Of a stretch of 64,000 nucleotides of DNA, positions 26,798 to 36,933 are shown piece after piece. Numbering within the stretch: the stretch's first letter is position 1; the number at the start of each line of letters is the position of its first letter. This stretch comes from Anseongella ginsenosidimutans (GTDB taxonomy: Bacteria; Bacteroidota; Bacteroidia; Sphingobacteriales; Sphingobacteriaceae). The notes under the pieces are model-generated. The model saw only the letters and a list, made by a program, of their open reading frames with translations. It was not told the DNA's origin and searched no databases. The stretch lies in assembly GCA_029268045.1 (NCBI GenBank), contig JAJUHF010000001.1:1-64000 (forward strand), read 5' to 3'. The position numbers and the translations under genes were made by a program.

Positions 26798-27586
26798 TTC
26801 TTTCAGGCGGATATTCCGGTACTCAACCTTCATCGGCGGGCCTACGTGTACCTGGGCCCCGAGGTACCCGCTTGACTTTCCGTTGACCGTGTCGTTATCG
26901 GTTACCTCGCTCATGAGTACGCCGTTCACATAGTGCTGGAGATGATTCCCTTTGGCTATAATGTGTATCTCGTTCCAGTCGTCCAGCTTCACATGTTCTT
27001 TCAGCGAATCGCTGCTACCCAGTTCTTCGGTCACCTCTGCCGGTGTCCAGGCGTTCCCCTTCACGTGCTCCTTCACCGCGCCCTCGGTGGGTGGGATAAC
27101 CACTTTTTGCCCGCGGTAAGCCAATGTGGTGCGTCCCCGTTCCTCGTAATTCTGGCCGGTATACCGGGCGGCGCCGTCAATATCGGCCTGGTACCCTTTC
27201 AAGGCGTGCGGGATATCCTTCAGCAATTCGCTGCGGTAATTCACCCCACTGTTCCCGCGCTCGGATATTCTGAATTCGGCTTTAAACTCAAAGTCGCCGG
27301 GGGTTCCCCCCTGCCAGATGATAAACGAATTGTTCTTCAGATCCACCCCGGGCTTGATCTCACCCACCAGGTTCCCGTTCTCGACCCGCCACAGACTGGT
27401 ATCCCCTTCCCATCCTGCAAGACTTTCTCCATCAAAAATACGGACGAATCCCGCTTCCAGGGCGCCCGTCTCCGTGGAATCCTCCTCCTGGCCGCCGCCG
27501 CGTTGGGGTGCCGGGTTACACGAGGTGGTCAGTAGCAGGCATCCGGCTGCAATGACAGCAAGGCTTGAATTAAATTTCCGAATCAT
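26792..27586 (-). CDS. DUF1080 / 3-keto-disaccharide hydrolase-family lipoprotein
   Basis: This 264-residue lipoprotein has lipobox L-L-T-T-S-C. A single DUF1080 jelly-roll (about 45-262) starts at F-V-R-I-F-D-G-E-S-L-A-G-W and includes S-G-V-N-Y-R-S-E-L and the closing G-Y-L-G-A-Q-V-H-V-G-P-P-M. Pfam names this family 3-keto-disaccharide hydrolase: members cleave glycosides after the sugar has been oxidised at C3. It is the last gene of a six-gene operon that also encodes a Gfo/Idh oxidoreductase, the kind of enzyme that makes 3-keto sugars, which supports this role here. A hairpin separates it from the gene before it. Substrate not known. Confidence 0.85.
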   Translation of the reverse strand: MIRKFNSSLAVIAAGCLLLTTSCNPAPQRGGGQEEDSTETGALEAGFVRIFDGESLAGWEGDTSLWRVENGNLVGEIKPGVDLKNNSFIIWQGGTPGDFEFKAEFRISERGNSGVNYRSELLKDIPHALKGYQADIDGAARYTGQNYEERGRTTLAYRGQKVVIPPTEGAVKEHVKGNAWTPAEVTEELGSSDSLKEHVKLDDWNEIHIIAKGNHLQHYVNGVLMSEVTDNDTVNGKSSGYLGAQVHVGPPMKVEYRNIRLKEL

Positions 27587-27613
27587 ACGATCTCTCTGTT
27601 TAAATAAATGGGA

Positions 27614-27643
27614 GGCACGGCATACTTTGCGGCATGCCGTGCC
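27614..27643. repeat. Perfect inverted repeat between the Gfo/Idh and DUF1080 genes
   Basis: GGCACGGCAT (27614-27623) and ATGCCGTGCC (27634-27643) form a perfect 10-base stem with a 10-base loop. No T-run follows on the minus strand, so it is not a classical terminator. It could stabilise the upstream mRNA part or act as partial terminator between two operon genes. Confidence 0.6.
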
Positions 27644-27649
27644 GAATTG

Positions 27650-28810
27650 TTAGATATTGTTTGTTACGCCGGTATCCTTCCAGCTTTTGGACGCTGCCGA
27701 TTCCAAAACCGCTTCACATACTTTCTGGGTTTCCAGCGCATCACGGAATGTGGGCGCACACGGTTCACCGCTTTCCAGGCTCTTGAAAAAGTCGGCCACC
27801 TGGTGGATGAAGGAATGCTCGTAACCGATCCCCAGGCCGGGAACCCACCATTTATCCATGTAGGGCTGGTCGCCGTCGGTTACGTGAATGGACCGCCATC
27901 CCCTTACATTGGATTCGTCGCCGTGATCGAAAAACTCCAGGCGGTTCAAATCATGCAGGTCCCAGCGGATCGAAGCATGCTCGCCATTTATTTCAAACGT
28001 ATACAATGCCTTGTGTCCGCGGGCATATCGGGTAGACTCAAAAAGTCCCAGCGACCCGTTTGAAAAATGACAATGGAAAATACAGGCATCGTCAATTTTC
28101 ACCGCTTGCATCTGCCCGCTTTGGGTATGCATCCGTTCCTTAATGAACGTTTCGGTGACGGCTGATACGTCTGTAATCGCACCGTTCAGCCACATGGCCG
28201 TGTCGATGCAATGCGCCAGCAAATCGCCCGTAACACCGGATCCGGCCGCATCGGCATCCAGACGCCAGAGCGACTCCCCGCCCTGGGGCAGATCCGCGCT
28301 GATGGTCCAGTCCTGCAGGAAGTTCGCCCGGTAATGGAAAATCCGGCCGAGTTTGCCTGAATCCACGATCTGTTTGGCCAGGGTTACCGCCGGCAGGCGA
28401 CGGTAGTTATACCAAATGGTGTTCTTTACTCCCGCTTTCTCAACCGCTTCGACCATGGCCTTCGATTCTTCCATGGTGCGGGCCAGGGGTTTTTCGCAGA
28501 GCACCATTTTTCCGGCTTCTGCAGCAGCGATTGCAATTTCAGCATGCATGTTATTGGGGGCGCAGATGTCAATCGCGTCAATATCGTCCCGTGCGATCAA
28601 CGCCTTCCAATCCGTTTCAGCCGATTCATACCCCCATTGTTGGGCAAATGCGTTCACCTTCCCGGGATTCCGCGAGCATACGGCTTTCAAAACGGGGCGG
28701 TATTGCAGTTCCGGGAAGAAATTAGCGACCCGGTTGTAGCCGTTGGAATGGGTTCTGCCCATGAATCCACAGCCAATTAATCCGATTCTTATTTCCTTCT
28801 TATTTTCCAT
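27650..28810 (-). CDS. Gfo/Idh/MocA-family oxidoreductase
   Basis: This 386-residue cytoplasmic protein has an N-terminal Rossmann fold with [13 protein letters not shown]. The conserved catalytic lysine lies in C-E-K-P-L-A-R-T, and the C-terminal domain carries the active-site stretch [12 protein letters not shown]. Members oxidise or reduce sugars and inositols with NAD(P), often at C3. ATG 28810 is chosen because it directly precedes E-N-K-K-E-I-R-I-G; a longer frame to 28846 overlaps the upstream gene. It lies between a TIM-barrel isomerase gene and DUF1080 in an operon that fits 3-keto-sugar chemistry. No signal peptide, unlike the Gfo/Idh protein at 48025. Confidence 0.92.
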   Translation of the reverse strand: MENKKEIRIGLIGCGFMGRTHSNGYNRVANFFPELQYRPVLKAVCSRNPGKVNAFAQQWGYESAETDWKALIARDDIDAIDICAPNNMHAEIAIAAAEAGKMVLCEKPLARTMEESKAMVEAVEKAGVKNTIWYNYRRLPAVTLAKQIVDSGKLGRIFHYRANFLQDWTISADLPQGGESLWRLDADAAGSGVTGDLLAHCIDTAMWLNGAITDVSAVTETFIKERMHTQSGQMQAVKIDDACIFHCHFSNGSLGLFESTRYARGHKALYTFEINGEHASIRWDLHDLNRLEFFDHGDESNVRGWRSIHVTDGDQPYMDKWWVPGLGIGYEHSFIHQVADFFKSLESGEPCAPTFRDALETQKVCEAVLESAASKSWKDTGVTNNI

Positions 28811-28829
28811 TTCGATTCTACTTTTTGTT

Positions 28830-29861
<1,032 letters not shown>

Positions 29862-29899
29862 AATTCTGGTTTTTTCAAATTTAACATTGCTTCATCCAA

Positions 29900-31105
29900 T
29901 CACAAAACGAGGTCGGGGTTATCCGGACCGAAATGTTTCAGCATGACAATCGGATCGCTGTCCGATGCGTTTACGATCCGGACGCCTTCCCGCGCAGCTG
30001 CTTCGCTGACGAAGAATTCATCGTTTGTTAATTGCCCGTAGCGAATCAGCGCCGGAGTTTCCACATTCCAGACCCCCATTTTTCCATGACCTTGCATCAT
30101 GATCATGCCGTAAGCCGCACTGTCCTTGATCACCACTTCGGCTCCGGGAAGCACAGTCAGCTCTTTTGCGCTGAATGCATCGGATTTATAGCATATCCAC
30201 TTTTCAATGTATCCGGCTGCTTCCATTTCCTCCAGAGGCCGGACCGGTATCGGTTCCATGAAACGATTCTCCATCATATTCGGATCCACGTTCAGTTCCC
30301 AATCCAACACATCCAGCAAATGATCCAGGTCACCGATCTTCTCTTTGGGCGTGCAGTTCCAGAGTAACTCTTCGGGAATGATCGCCTCGTTGACCAGCGA
30401 CTGGTACATCGCAAATACGTCGGAGGCCTTCTGCGGCTCGTAGGTGCAAAGACTTCCTGGAGCATGCAAAAGCCCGGGAGGAACGTCCCATCCTGTTCCG
30501 GGTTCCAAACGGAAAGCAGATGAATAATTGGTGATCTTGTTATCCCCTTTGGAAAAATTCGCCAGGCATTCCCGGATCTTCTCCCGGGGAGTACCCGGTT
30601 CGATCCCCATGAACGTATAAGGGAAGTCTCCGCCGTGGTTGTTTACCTGGGGCGGGAAATAATAGGCCTCCGGCTTGCCCAGTTGACCGGTGAGTGCAGC
30701 CATCTCATCGTTGTGGTGCACGTGATGCGGAAGCGGCCCCATGTTATCAAAAAATTTGGAATACATCGGCCAGCTTTTGTACTCGTTCCAAATCCGGTCG
30801 CCGATGAGCTTCCCCTGCAGTTCGTCCACGGCATCTTTCAATAGAAACTGCGTTTCCTTGGAGCCGTCCTTGAATACGATAAAACTCAAGCCCTCGAACT
30901 CTCCGGTCAGGGGTCCGTTCTGAGCTGGGGTGGTCGAAGAAAACCAGCGTTCGTCAATGCCGCCACGCGCTCCGCCCAGGACGTAATAATCGTCCGGATG
31001 AAGTTTTATTCTCCTACCGGGTACACAAAAAGATCTTGGAACCCAGTTGGGGGCTAAACGCACGATGCCTTCGCCTTGTTCCAGTGCTTTCTCCGCTAAA
31101 CTCAT
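29900..31105 (-). CDS. Cupin-fold protein resembling mannose-6-phosphate isomerase
   Basis: This 401-residue protein has two cupin-like halves. The first has a metal-binding cluster P-H-H-V-H-H-N-D-E and later P-P-G-L-L-H-A-P-G-S-L, the layout of type I phosphomannose isomerases. The second half (about 300-400) has G-A-E-V-V-I-K-D-S and G-M-I-M-M-Q-G-H-G-K-M-G-V-W. It overlaps the DUF4432 gene by four bases (ATGA) so is co-translated with it. A role as an aldose/ketose isomerase in the same sugar pathway is likely, but the substrate may not be phosphorylated mannose. No signal peptide. Confidence 0.7.
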   Translation of the reverse strand: MSLAEKALEQGEGIVRLAPNWVPRSFCVPGRRIKLHPDDYYVLGGARGGIDERWFSSTTPAQNGPLTGEFEGLSFIVFKDGSKETQFLLKDAVDELQGKLIGDRIWNEYKSWPMYSKFFDNMGPLPHHVHHNDEMAALTGQLGKPEAYYFPPQVNNHGGDFPYTFMGIEPGTPREKIRECLANFSKGDNKITNYSSAFRLEPGTGWDVPPGLLHAPGSLCTYEPQKASDVFAMYQSLVNEAIIPEELLWNCTPKEKIGDLDHLLDVLDWELNVDPNMMENRFMEPIPVRPLEEMEAAGYIEKWICYKSDAFSAKELTVLPGAEVVIKDSAAYGMIMMQGHGKMGVWNVETPALIRYGQLTNDEFFVSEAAAREGVRIVNASDSDPIVMLKHFGPDNPDLVL

Positions 31106-32172
31106 TGATTCATATTTTTATGGTTCAAAAATTCAGTAATTTCCTCCTCCGTGGTCAATAACGCGATCTCCAGATCGTATTCCCGCTGTTCTCCCGGTTC
31201 CAGGAAGATAAGTTCGTTGTTTTTTCTCGCAGCGGCCTGGCCAATGGCCGGATGGGTTCCCGGTTCCAGGCCGGTCACGTACTCTCCTTCACCCCAATGC
31301 TGCCAGTTGACCAGCCAGGGTAGCTGGCTTTTGGTAAACCGAAGCGCCAGCGCCATGCCCAGACGGGCATTGTACAGGCCGCAGGAGCAACGTCCGGAAG
31401 CATCGGGACGGATGTCAATGAAGGCTGCTTCTTCGCCAGCGCCCCGGTGCTCGGGAAGCGGGGCGGGGCATTTCCTGAAATCATTTCCTTCGCGGAAGAT
31501 CCGGTTGGCATCGCCCTGCTCGCGGGCTTGCCAGTTTCCTTCCCAGACAATGTCCGTTCCCTCATCTACCAATGGCCAGCCGAAATTGCAATGATATAGC
31601 AACATGTGAGGCGCCGGTGTATTTCCCCGGTTGGCCACCTCATCACGGATCCGGATAAGGGGTTTCCCCAGTTCACCGGAAATGGTGCGCCGAAGCTCCA
31701 GGCTTGGGCCAAAGGGCTGCGTTTCCCGCATAATTCCCGTAATCCGCATTTCGGTGCGTCCCGCCGCTGGATCGGGCTGAATCACCGATTCAATCACCGC
31801 CGGCGTATTGCTTATCAGACCGTGCAAGCCCCGCTGGCCGTATTCGTCTTCTTCCGGTCCTCCAACGTGCGTCAGCCCGCAAGTGGTGACCAGACCCCCT
31901 CCAAAGGTCCGGAGCCAGTTGAGGCCGCCCCCTGAAAAAGGCTGCGGCGAAGTGATCCCGCCGTGGCTCAGCCAGGCCAGGCTGTGTTGATTGTAAAATG
32001 CATCGGCAATATCCATGGCGCGATCCAGGACTACCTTGTAGCGCAAGCCCCCGCCGGTATTGATCCACGCGATGCGAGTACCCCGGCCGGGCCCGTTGTC
32101 CAGGACAGCCGTCTCAATGCCACCCACCTGGAAGGGGTTGGATATCTTCTGCTTCCAATCCTGCCTGTTCAT
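31102..32172 (-). CDS. DUF4432 (aldose-1-epimerase-like) protein
   Basis: This 356-residue protein belongs to the galactose-mutarotase-like beta-sandwich superfamily (DUF4432). Typical stretches are G-L-R-Y-K-V-V-L-D-R-A-M-D-I-A-D, W-L-S-H-G-G-I-T-S-P, T-T-C-G-L-T-H-V-G and L-Y-H-C-N-F-G-W-P, with the two His residues expected at a mutarotase active site. It has no signal peptide. ATG 32172 gives the family-like N terminus and follows the dehydrogenase/cytochrome stop by 13 bases; the longer frame to 32250 overlaps that gene and is unlikely. It probably handles anomers or keto-forms of the sugar processed by the operon. Confidence 0.85.
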   Translation of the reverse strand: MNRQDWKQKISNPFQVGGIETAVLDNGPGRGTRIAWINTGGGLRYKVVLDRAMDIADAFYNQHSLAWLSHGGITSPQPFSGGGLNWLRTFGGGLVTTCGLTHVGGPEEDEYGQRGLHGLISNTPAVIESVIQPDPAAGRTEMRITGIMRETQPFGPSLELRRTISGELGKPLIRIRDEVANRGNTPAPHMLLYHCNFGWPLVDEGTDIVWEGNWQAREQGDANRIFREGNDFRKCPAPLPEHRGAGEEAAFIDIRPDASGRCSCGLYNARLGMALALRFTKSQLPWLVNWQHWGEGEYVTGLEPGTHPAIGQAAARKNNELIFLEPGEQREYDLEIALLTTEEEITEFLNHKNMNQ

Positions 32173-32185
32173 TTCTGCCTGTCGA

Positions 32186-34876
32186 TTATTCGGCGCTTGC
32201 CACCGGTGCTCCCTGAAATACTTCGTGGTCCTTGTTTCCGCCGGAAACAAGGTAAGCCATCAGGTCTCTCAATTCCTCTTCATTCAAGGAATTGATCAGA
32301 CCGGGCAGCATGACCGAAACCGTAGACGGCTTCGTGGAAACAACTTCCGATTTGGGAACTTCCTCAATCGCATCGGGCACAAATGGATTCTGCGATACCA
32401 TATACGCCTGGCTGGTTTCGTTCATGATCCGCCCCACGATGGACTTTCCGTTTTTAAGCTGCAACACAGTAGCCCCGTATTGGTCGGAAATGACCTTGCT
32501 TGGTTCGATGATGGCCTCCAGGATATCCCGGGGAGTAAACCGCGTTCCCAACTGGGTCAGATCCGGACCGGTGGACGCTCCTTCCCCTTGCATGGTATGA
32601 CAGCGGTTACAGCTGGTAGCCAGGTACATATTCCGGCCCCGTTCAAAGTCGCGTCCGGTAAGCTTTCCTTCCACTGCCGCCGTTGCTTCGTCAACCGTCC
32701 AGCGTCTGCCTGGTCCTTCAGGCCCTTTGATGTTGACCAGGTCGTTGCCCGACTTGTTCAGGAGGGAATCCCCCGAGATGCCTGCGTAATACGCTTTCCG
32801 GTCGGCCGGTACATTGGCCAGTGCCATTTGCCGGGCTTTGTCTATAAACCCAACGTAACTTCTTCCTCCCTGATACCCGAAAGCCTCTTCAAACCATTTG
32901 AAATATTGTTCCCGCAGCGCCGGGGTCCACCCGCTTTTCACGCGGCTCAGCACCGTCGCGTAATAGATCTGTCCGCCGGGGGGGACTTTTTCAAGCATTC
33001 CGGCCAGATCCAGACCGTATTGGGGGTTCCGCATGATCTTGTCCGAAATACCGGTCATGGCTTCGGTATCTTCACCGGATTCCGCTTTTTCCAGCAAGGC
33101 CAGGGTTTTTTCAATCACACCAGGCGCCTCCAGAAAAGCCAGAATTTTACTGAGTTCCTTATTTAACAGGGTCGAAGCGGCAGGATATAGCGGATCCAAC
33201 GCACTGATCAGCTGCGTTTTGACTCCGCCGGCCGGCTGACCCATCCGGTAAAGAATGATTTCATAGGCTCTCAGGAAACGCAACTGCTGCGCCTCATTTA
33301 ATTCCGAAAGGTCGGTATTCAGCAAAGTGGAAATCAACTGATCCCGCTGCGACGCATCCGAATGCCTCGCCAATGCAAGCAATGCCTCGGCCTGTATATC
33401 GGGGTCTCTTTCGGCCAGCGCCTTGTTCTGCCACAAATTCCGGGGCTGATGTTCCACCGCGATGCGGGCCGCGTAGCGCACAAAGCGGTCGGGATGTTTC
33501 AGGTGCTGCCAGGCAAAGTCGATCGCCTCCTGCCCTACTTCCCGATGATAGGCTTCCAATTTCCGTCTTAACTGGTTTTCCGGTGTCGGGTCGGGGAAAC
33601 TCAGCTCGGAATCCACGTCTTCCTTTCCCGTGTAATAGACGCGGTACAGATCCGACTGCAGGCCGCGGCCGCCGGTAAGGAAATAGAGCGCGCCGTCGGG
33701 CCCGATCATCCCATCGGTAAGCGGCAAGGGAATCCCGGAGAGAAACTCTTCCTGCGTGGCTTCATAGGATGCCCCTTTGGGCTCCAGGAATATATTGTAC
33801 ACAATCCCAAAACTCCAATCAAATGCAAACAGCGCTTTCCGGTATTTTTCCGGGAACCGGGCGTTCCGCGCGTGCAGAAAATTGGTAGGCGAACCCGGAC
33901 CGATATCCAGTGCAGGAGGAAGCACATCGGGATAGGACGAACCCAGTTTTCCGTTCCCCGTACGCCATCCGAACTCCGACCCGCTGGTCGCGTGGTAAAT
34001 CCGGGTAGGCCGGTACCAGGGAAGGCCAAAATCCCATTCCATGTCGGAATCATAGGCAAACAGATCGCCGTGCTCGTTAAATGTAATATCGTACGTATTT
34101 CGGTAACCCGCACTGATCAGCTCCCAGTGCGCCCCTGCGGAATCGGTCCGAGCGATCCAGCCGCCGGGTACGCCCCGGTCATTGGCATGCCCCCGGGGAT
34201 CTTTGATCTCCGGGAACAGATTATCGGTTTGCCAAACCTTCGGCAACAGGTATTCGTCCATCTCCGGCAGGTCGGTGTGGTTTCCGGCTACCACGTAGAG
34301 CGACACGCTGTCCGGCCCGATGATCACGCTGTGCGGACCGTGTTCTCCCTGCCCGTTCATTTCCTTCAGCAGGGTGATGCGGTCGTATTGATCGTCTCCA
34401 TCGGTATCCTGCAAGCGGTATAAACCGCTACCCCGAGCTAATTTATCATTGGCACGGTGATTCACCACCACGTAAAGGCTGTTGAACGCATACAGCAAAC
34501 CCTGTGCGTGACCGATCTGCAAATCCCCTTCCTTGACATCCTCCAGTTTGGGCATTTCCAGCTTCTCCACCTTGACCTGTACGCTGGAATCGGAACCAAT
34601 GGGCGGCAATTCCAGCCGATAAAGCGCTCCGTTTTGATCCGAAGCGATCATTCTGCCCTTGTTGTCGAAGGTCATGGATACCCAGGATCCCTGACCGTTG
34701 TCGGAGGGGCTGTAAATATGATCGGCGGTAAACCCGTCCTGAAGTTCCAGCTTGGCAACCCGGGGGTCCAGTGGCCGGTCTGATTTCTTTTGATTACAGC
34801 CGGTTGCGGCAAATGCCAGTATCAATGTGGAAAAAAGAAGACGACTTATTACACCTGTACAAAGGTTTAGATTCAT
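32186..34876 (-). CDS. PVC-type membrane-bound dehydrogenase with cytochrome c domain
   Basis: This 896-residue lipoprotein has lipobox A-T-G-C. The dehydrogenase-type beta-propeller (about 40-420) contains T-F-D-N-K-G-R-M-I-A-S-D, D-T-D-G-D-D-Q-Y-D and I-G-P-D-G-A-L-Y-F-L-T-G-G-R-G-L. HEAT-like helices follow (about 430-720), then a heme domain with C-N-R-C-H at 756-760 and a distal Met candidate in V-M-L-P-G-L. It heads a six-gene operon with DUF4432, cupin, TIM-barrel, Gfo/Idh and DUF1080 genes, so it likely oxidises a sugar or glycoside in the periplasm and delivers electrons to the respiratory chain. The direct-repeat promoter (site A) lies 64 bases upstream, shared with the divergent GntR-type regulator. 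Confidence 0.85.
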   Translation of the reverse strand: MNLNLCTGVISRLLFSTLILAFAATGCNQKKSDRPLDPRVAKLELQDGFTADHIYSPSDNGQGSWVSMTFDNKGRMIASDQNGALYRLELPPIGSDSSVQVKVEKLEMPKLEDVKEGDLQIGHAQGLLYAFNSLYVVVNHRANDKLARGSGLYRLQDTDGDDQYDRITLLKEMNGQGEHGPHSVIIGPDSVSLYVVAGNHTDLPEMDEYLLPKVWQTDNLFPEIKDPRGHANDRGVPGGWIARTDSAGAHWELISAGYRNTYDITFNEHGDLFAYDSDMEWDFGLPWYRPTRIYHATSGSEFGWRTGNGKLGSSYPDVLPPALDIGPGSPTNFLHARNARFPEKYRKALFAFDWSFGIVYNIFLEPKGASYEATQEEFLSGIPLPLTDGMIGPDGALYFLTGGRGLQSDLYRVYYTGKEDVDSELSFPDPTPENQLRRKLEAYHREVGQEAIDFAWQHLKHPDRFVRYAARIAVEHQPRNLWQNKALAERDPDIQAEALLALARHSDASQRDQLISTLLNTDLSELNEAQQLRFLRAYEIILYRMGQPAGGVKTQLISALDPLYPAASTLLNKELSKILAFLEAPGVIEKTLALLEKAESGEDTEAMTGISDKIMRNPQYGLDLAGMLEKVPPGGQIYYATVLSRVKSGWTPALREQYFKWFEEAFGYQGGRSYVGFIDKARQMALANVPADRKAYYAGISGDSLLNKSGNDLVNIKGPEGPGRRWTVDEATAAVEGKLTGRDFERGRNMYLATSCNRCHTMQGEGASTGPDLTQLGTRFTPRDILEAIIEPSKVISDQYGATVLQLKNGKSIVGRIMNETSQAYMVSQNPFVPDAIEEVPKSEVVSTKPSTVSVMLPGLINSLNEEELRDLMAYLVSGGNKDHEVFQGAPVASAE

Positions 34877-34911
34877 GTTGCTAATAATTTATTCTTTCGT
34901 TGGTTAGGCCA

Positions 34912-34956
34912 TAAACATAGGACTTGCGCCTGGCTTATCTATCCTGCTCTGTCCTG
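34912..34956 (-). promoter_or_regulatory. Direct-repeat promoter, site A
   Basis: Minus strand: CAGGACAGAGCAGGATAG (34956-34939), 19 bases, then TATGTTTA (34919-34912), which matches TAnnTTT. The promoter points to the dehydrogenase operon. The repeat also covers the place where the -33 element of the divergent GntR gene should be (about 34952-34954), so one protein here could activate one direction and repress the other. Confidence 0.65.
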
Positions 34957-34973
34957 CCGGGAACCGGTCCACA

Positions 34974-34981
34974 TAATTTTG
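34974..34981 (+). promoter_or_regulatory. -7 element of the GntR-type regulator gene
   Basis: TAATTTTG is a perfect TAnnTTTG box, 65 bases before ATG 35047. The region 19-20 bases upstream is occupied by the CAGGA direct repeat rather than TTG, which suggests autoregulation. Confidence 0.5.
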
Positions 34982-35046
34982 TCAAAGACAATTTTCACGT
35001 GAAATTTAGTAATTTCACAGAATTATTTAGCCTCCAACCAAAGAAG

Positions 35047-36087
35047 ATGGAGGCTTCAGCATTTGTTATGGAAGTACAATTTGATATCGAGTTTAAGGAA
35101 AACACCCCCAAGTATCTCCAGATCATTGATTCCATTATTCACGCCATTAGCAAAGGCAAATTGAAGCGTGGCGATAAAATTCCCTCCATTAACCAGTTCA
35201 GCGAAGAATTTCTGCTTTCAAGGGATACGGTAGAAAAAGCCTACCGCCAGCTGATCCGGGACGGGATTCTCACCGCGGTGAGGGGCAAGGGCTACTACAT
35301 CAACCGGGTGGATGTGGAAGCAGCCATCCGGGTACTGTTGCTCTTTAACAAAATAAGCAATTATAAAAAACAGATTTATAACGGATTTACCGATGCCCTG
35401 GGCCGAAAAGCTTTTGTGGACCTCCACATCCATCATTGCAATTCCGGATTATTCAAAAGCCTTATTCAGAACAGTGTGGGCGAATACCATTATTATGTGA
35501 TCATGCCGCACTTTTACGCGGGCCTGGAGGACGCCATGGAAGGCATCAGCCTGATCCCGCCCGAAAAGCTCATTATTCTGGACAAAGACATTCCATTGCC
35601 GGTCAACGACGTGGCCTGCGTTTACCAGGATTTTGAAAAGGACATTCTCTACGCCCTGAACGAGGCGGTTGATCTGATAAAAAAATACCGGAAGCTGGTC
35701 CTGGTCTTTCCGGCCATTGTTCCCTATCCGAAGGAGATCATCAAAGGGTTTCGTTTGTTTAGCATGCAACACAACATGGAGCATGAAATTATTCATGAAA
35801 TTGAAGAACATACGGAAATAAGGCGCGATGAAGCCTATGTGGTGATCGAGGAAACCGACCTGGTGAACCTGATCAAGAATTGCAAGGAGAAAGGGCTGCA
35901 CGTAGGCAAAGACCTGGGCATCGTTTCCTATAACGACACACCGCTCAAGGAAATTCTCCTGAATGGAATTACAACGGTCACAACCGATCATGAACTGATG
36001 GGCGAAACAGCCGCCCGTCTGATCCTGGAAAACCGCCGGGAGAAAATCAAGAATCCGTTCTACCTGATCCGAAGAAAATCCTTATAA
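35047..36087 (+). CDS. GntR/LacI-type hybrid transcriptional regulator
   Basis: This 346-residue protein has an N-terminal GntR winged-helix (about 15-90: P-K-Y-L-Q-I-I-D-S-I-I, R-G-D-K-I-P-S-I-N-Q-F-S-E-E, S-R-D-T-V-E-K-A-Y-R-Q-L, G-I-L-T-A-V-R-G-K-G-Y-Y). A periplasmic-binding-protein-like LacI-type sensor follows (about 100-340), ending G-I-V-S-Y-N-D-T-P and T-V-T-T-D-H-E-L-M-G. This is the AraR-like architecture used for sugar sensing. It lies in the middle of the sugar region, divergent from the dehydrogenase operon and convergent with the epimerase/ThuA genes (six bases of overlap). An ATG at 35068 is an alternative start; the frame to 34924 has no support. It is the best-placed candidate to read the CAGGA direct repeats, though GntR proteins usually bind inverted repeats. 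Confidence 0.9.
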   Translation: MEASAFVMEVQFDIEFKENTPKYLQIIDSIIHAISKGKLKRGDKIPSINQFSEEFLLSRDTVEKAYRQLIRDGILTAVRGKGYYINRVDVEAAIRVLLLFNKISNYKKQIYNGFTDALGRKAFVDLHIHHCNSGLFKSLIQNSVGEYHYYVIMPHFYAGLEDAMEGISLIPPEKLIILDKDIPLPVNDVACVYQDFEKDILYALNEAVDLIKKYRKLVLVFPAIVPYPKEIIKGFRLFSMQHNMEHEIIHEIEEHTEIRRDEAYVVIEETDLVNLIKNCKEKGLHVGKDLGIVSYNDTPLKEILLNGITTVTTDHELMGETAARLILENRREKIKNPFYLIRRKSL

Positions 36088-36933
36088 ACCGTGCTTCCGG
36101 CACATTTCCCGGATGAATTTCAAGCCGTTTTCGGCCATATCCCAAGGTTTGGAAAACTCCCGCCATACGCCGATGGAATTGGCGAAGTCGGGATCGTTCC
36201 GGGTGAACCCCTCAATGGTAAGCCAGCCTTTGTAGTTGATCCTTGCCAGGGCCGAAAACGTTTCATCCCAGGGAACGTGGCCACTCCCGGGCGTTCCCCG
36301 GTCGTTCTCACTGATGTGCACGTGATCCAACACCGGCGCGATGGTTTCGATGGCCGAAGCCAGTTTTTTTTCTTCAATATTGGCGTGATGGGTATCGAAC
36401 ATGGCCCGGACATTGGGATGGGCGGTTTTATTTACCAAATACAGGAGCTGGTCCATCGTGTTGCACAGGTAGCATTCAAATCGGTTAACCGCCTCGGGGG
36501 TAAGCACAATACCCGCCTGGGCAGCATGGTCTCCTGCTTTGCGGAGTATTTCCGCACTCCAGTCGTACTCCCGCTCGGTAGGCGCCTGTTTTGAAAAAAC
36601 CGTAAAGGCCGAATGGAACGGCCCGCAGATGATTTTCGATCCCAGGTCGTGGGCACGGTCGATAGTCCATTTGATCTTATCCAGGCCTTTCTCCCGCACG
36701 GCGGGCGATTCGTCAATCGGGTTTACATCGGGCCCGAGGACAAATACCGACGTGGTCTCCAGACCGAGCTCCCGGGCAAAATCCCCCATGCGCCGGTAGG
36801 CCGCTTCATCGGGCGCTGCAATCAAAAATTCGACCCCATCGTAACCCAGGCGGCGAAGCCGTTCAAGCTTGGGTTTTAATTCGTCCGAAACCATGGCCGA
36901 CCAGGCCAGTACATTAAATCCCATTTTATTCAT
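36082..36933 (-). CDS. Ketose 3-epimerase-like TIM-barrel protein (D-tagatose/D-psicose 3-epimerase type)
   Basis: This 283-residue protein is of the sugar phosphate isomerase/epimerase family. The four metal ligands of the ketose 3-epimerases are in place: Glu in T-P-E-A-V-N-R-F-E, Asp in F-D-T-H-H-A-N-I-E-E, His in H-V-H-I-S-E-N-D-R-G and Glu in T-I-E-G-F. The combination N-R-F-E plus S-E-N-D-R-G is particular to this group, which epimerises free ketoses at C3. It overlaps the ThuA gene by four bases and is co-translated. Given the rhamnose genes nearby, L-rhamnulose or a keto-sugar is a possible substrate. Confidence 0.85.
   Translation of the reverse strand: MNKMGFNVLAWSAMVSDELKPKLERLRRLGYDGVEFLIAAPDEAAYRRMGDFARELGLETTSVFVLGPDVNPIDESPAVREKGLDKIKWTIDRAHDLGSKIICGPFHSAFTVFSKQAPTEREYDWSAEILRKAGDHAAQAGIVLTPEAVNRFECYLCNTMDQLLYLVNKTAHPNVRAMFDTHHANIEEKKLASAIETIAPVLDHVHISENDRGTPGSGHVPWDETFSALARINYKGWLTIEGFTRNDPDFANSIGVWREFSKPWDMAENGLKFIREMCRKHGL

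Noticed and set aside
32173-32250. Longer start of the DUF4432 gene
   Set aside because: Overlaps the preceding dehydrogenase gene and adds a basic, non-conserved stretch.
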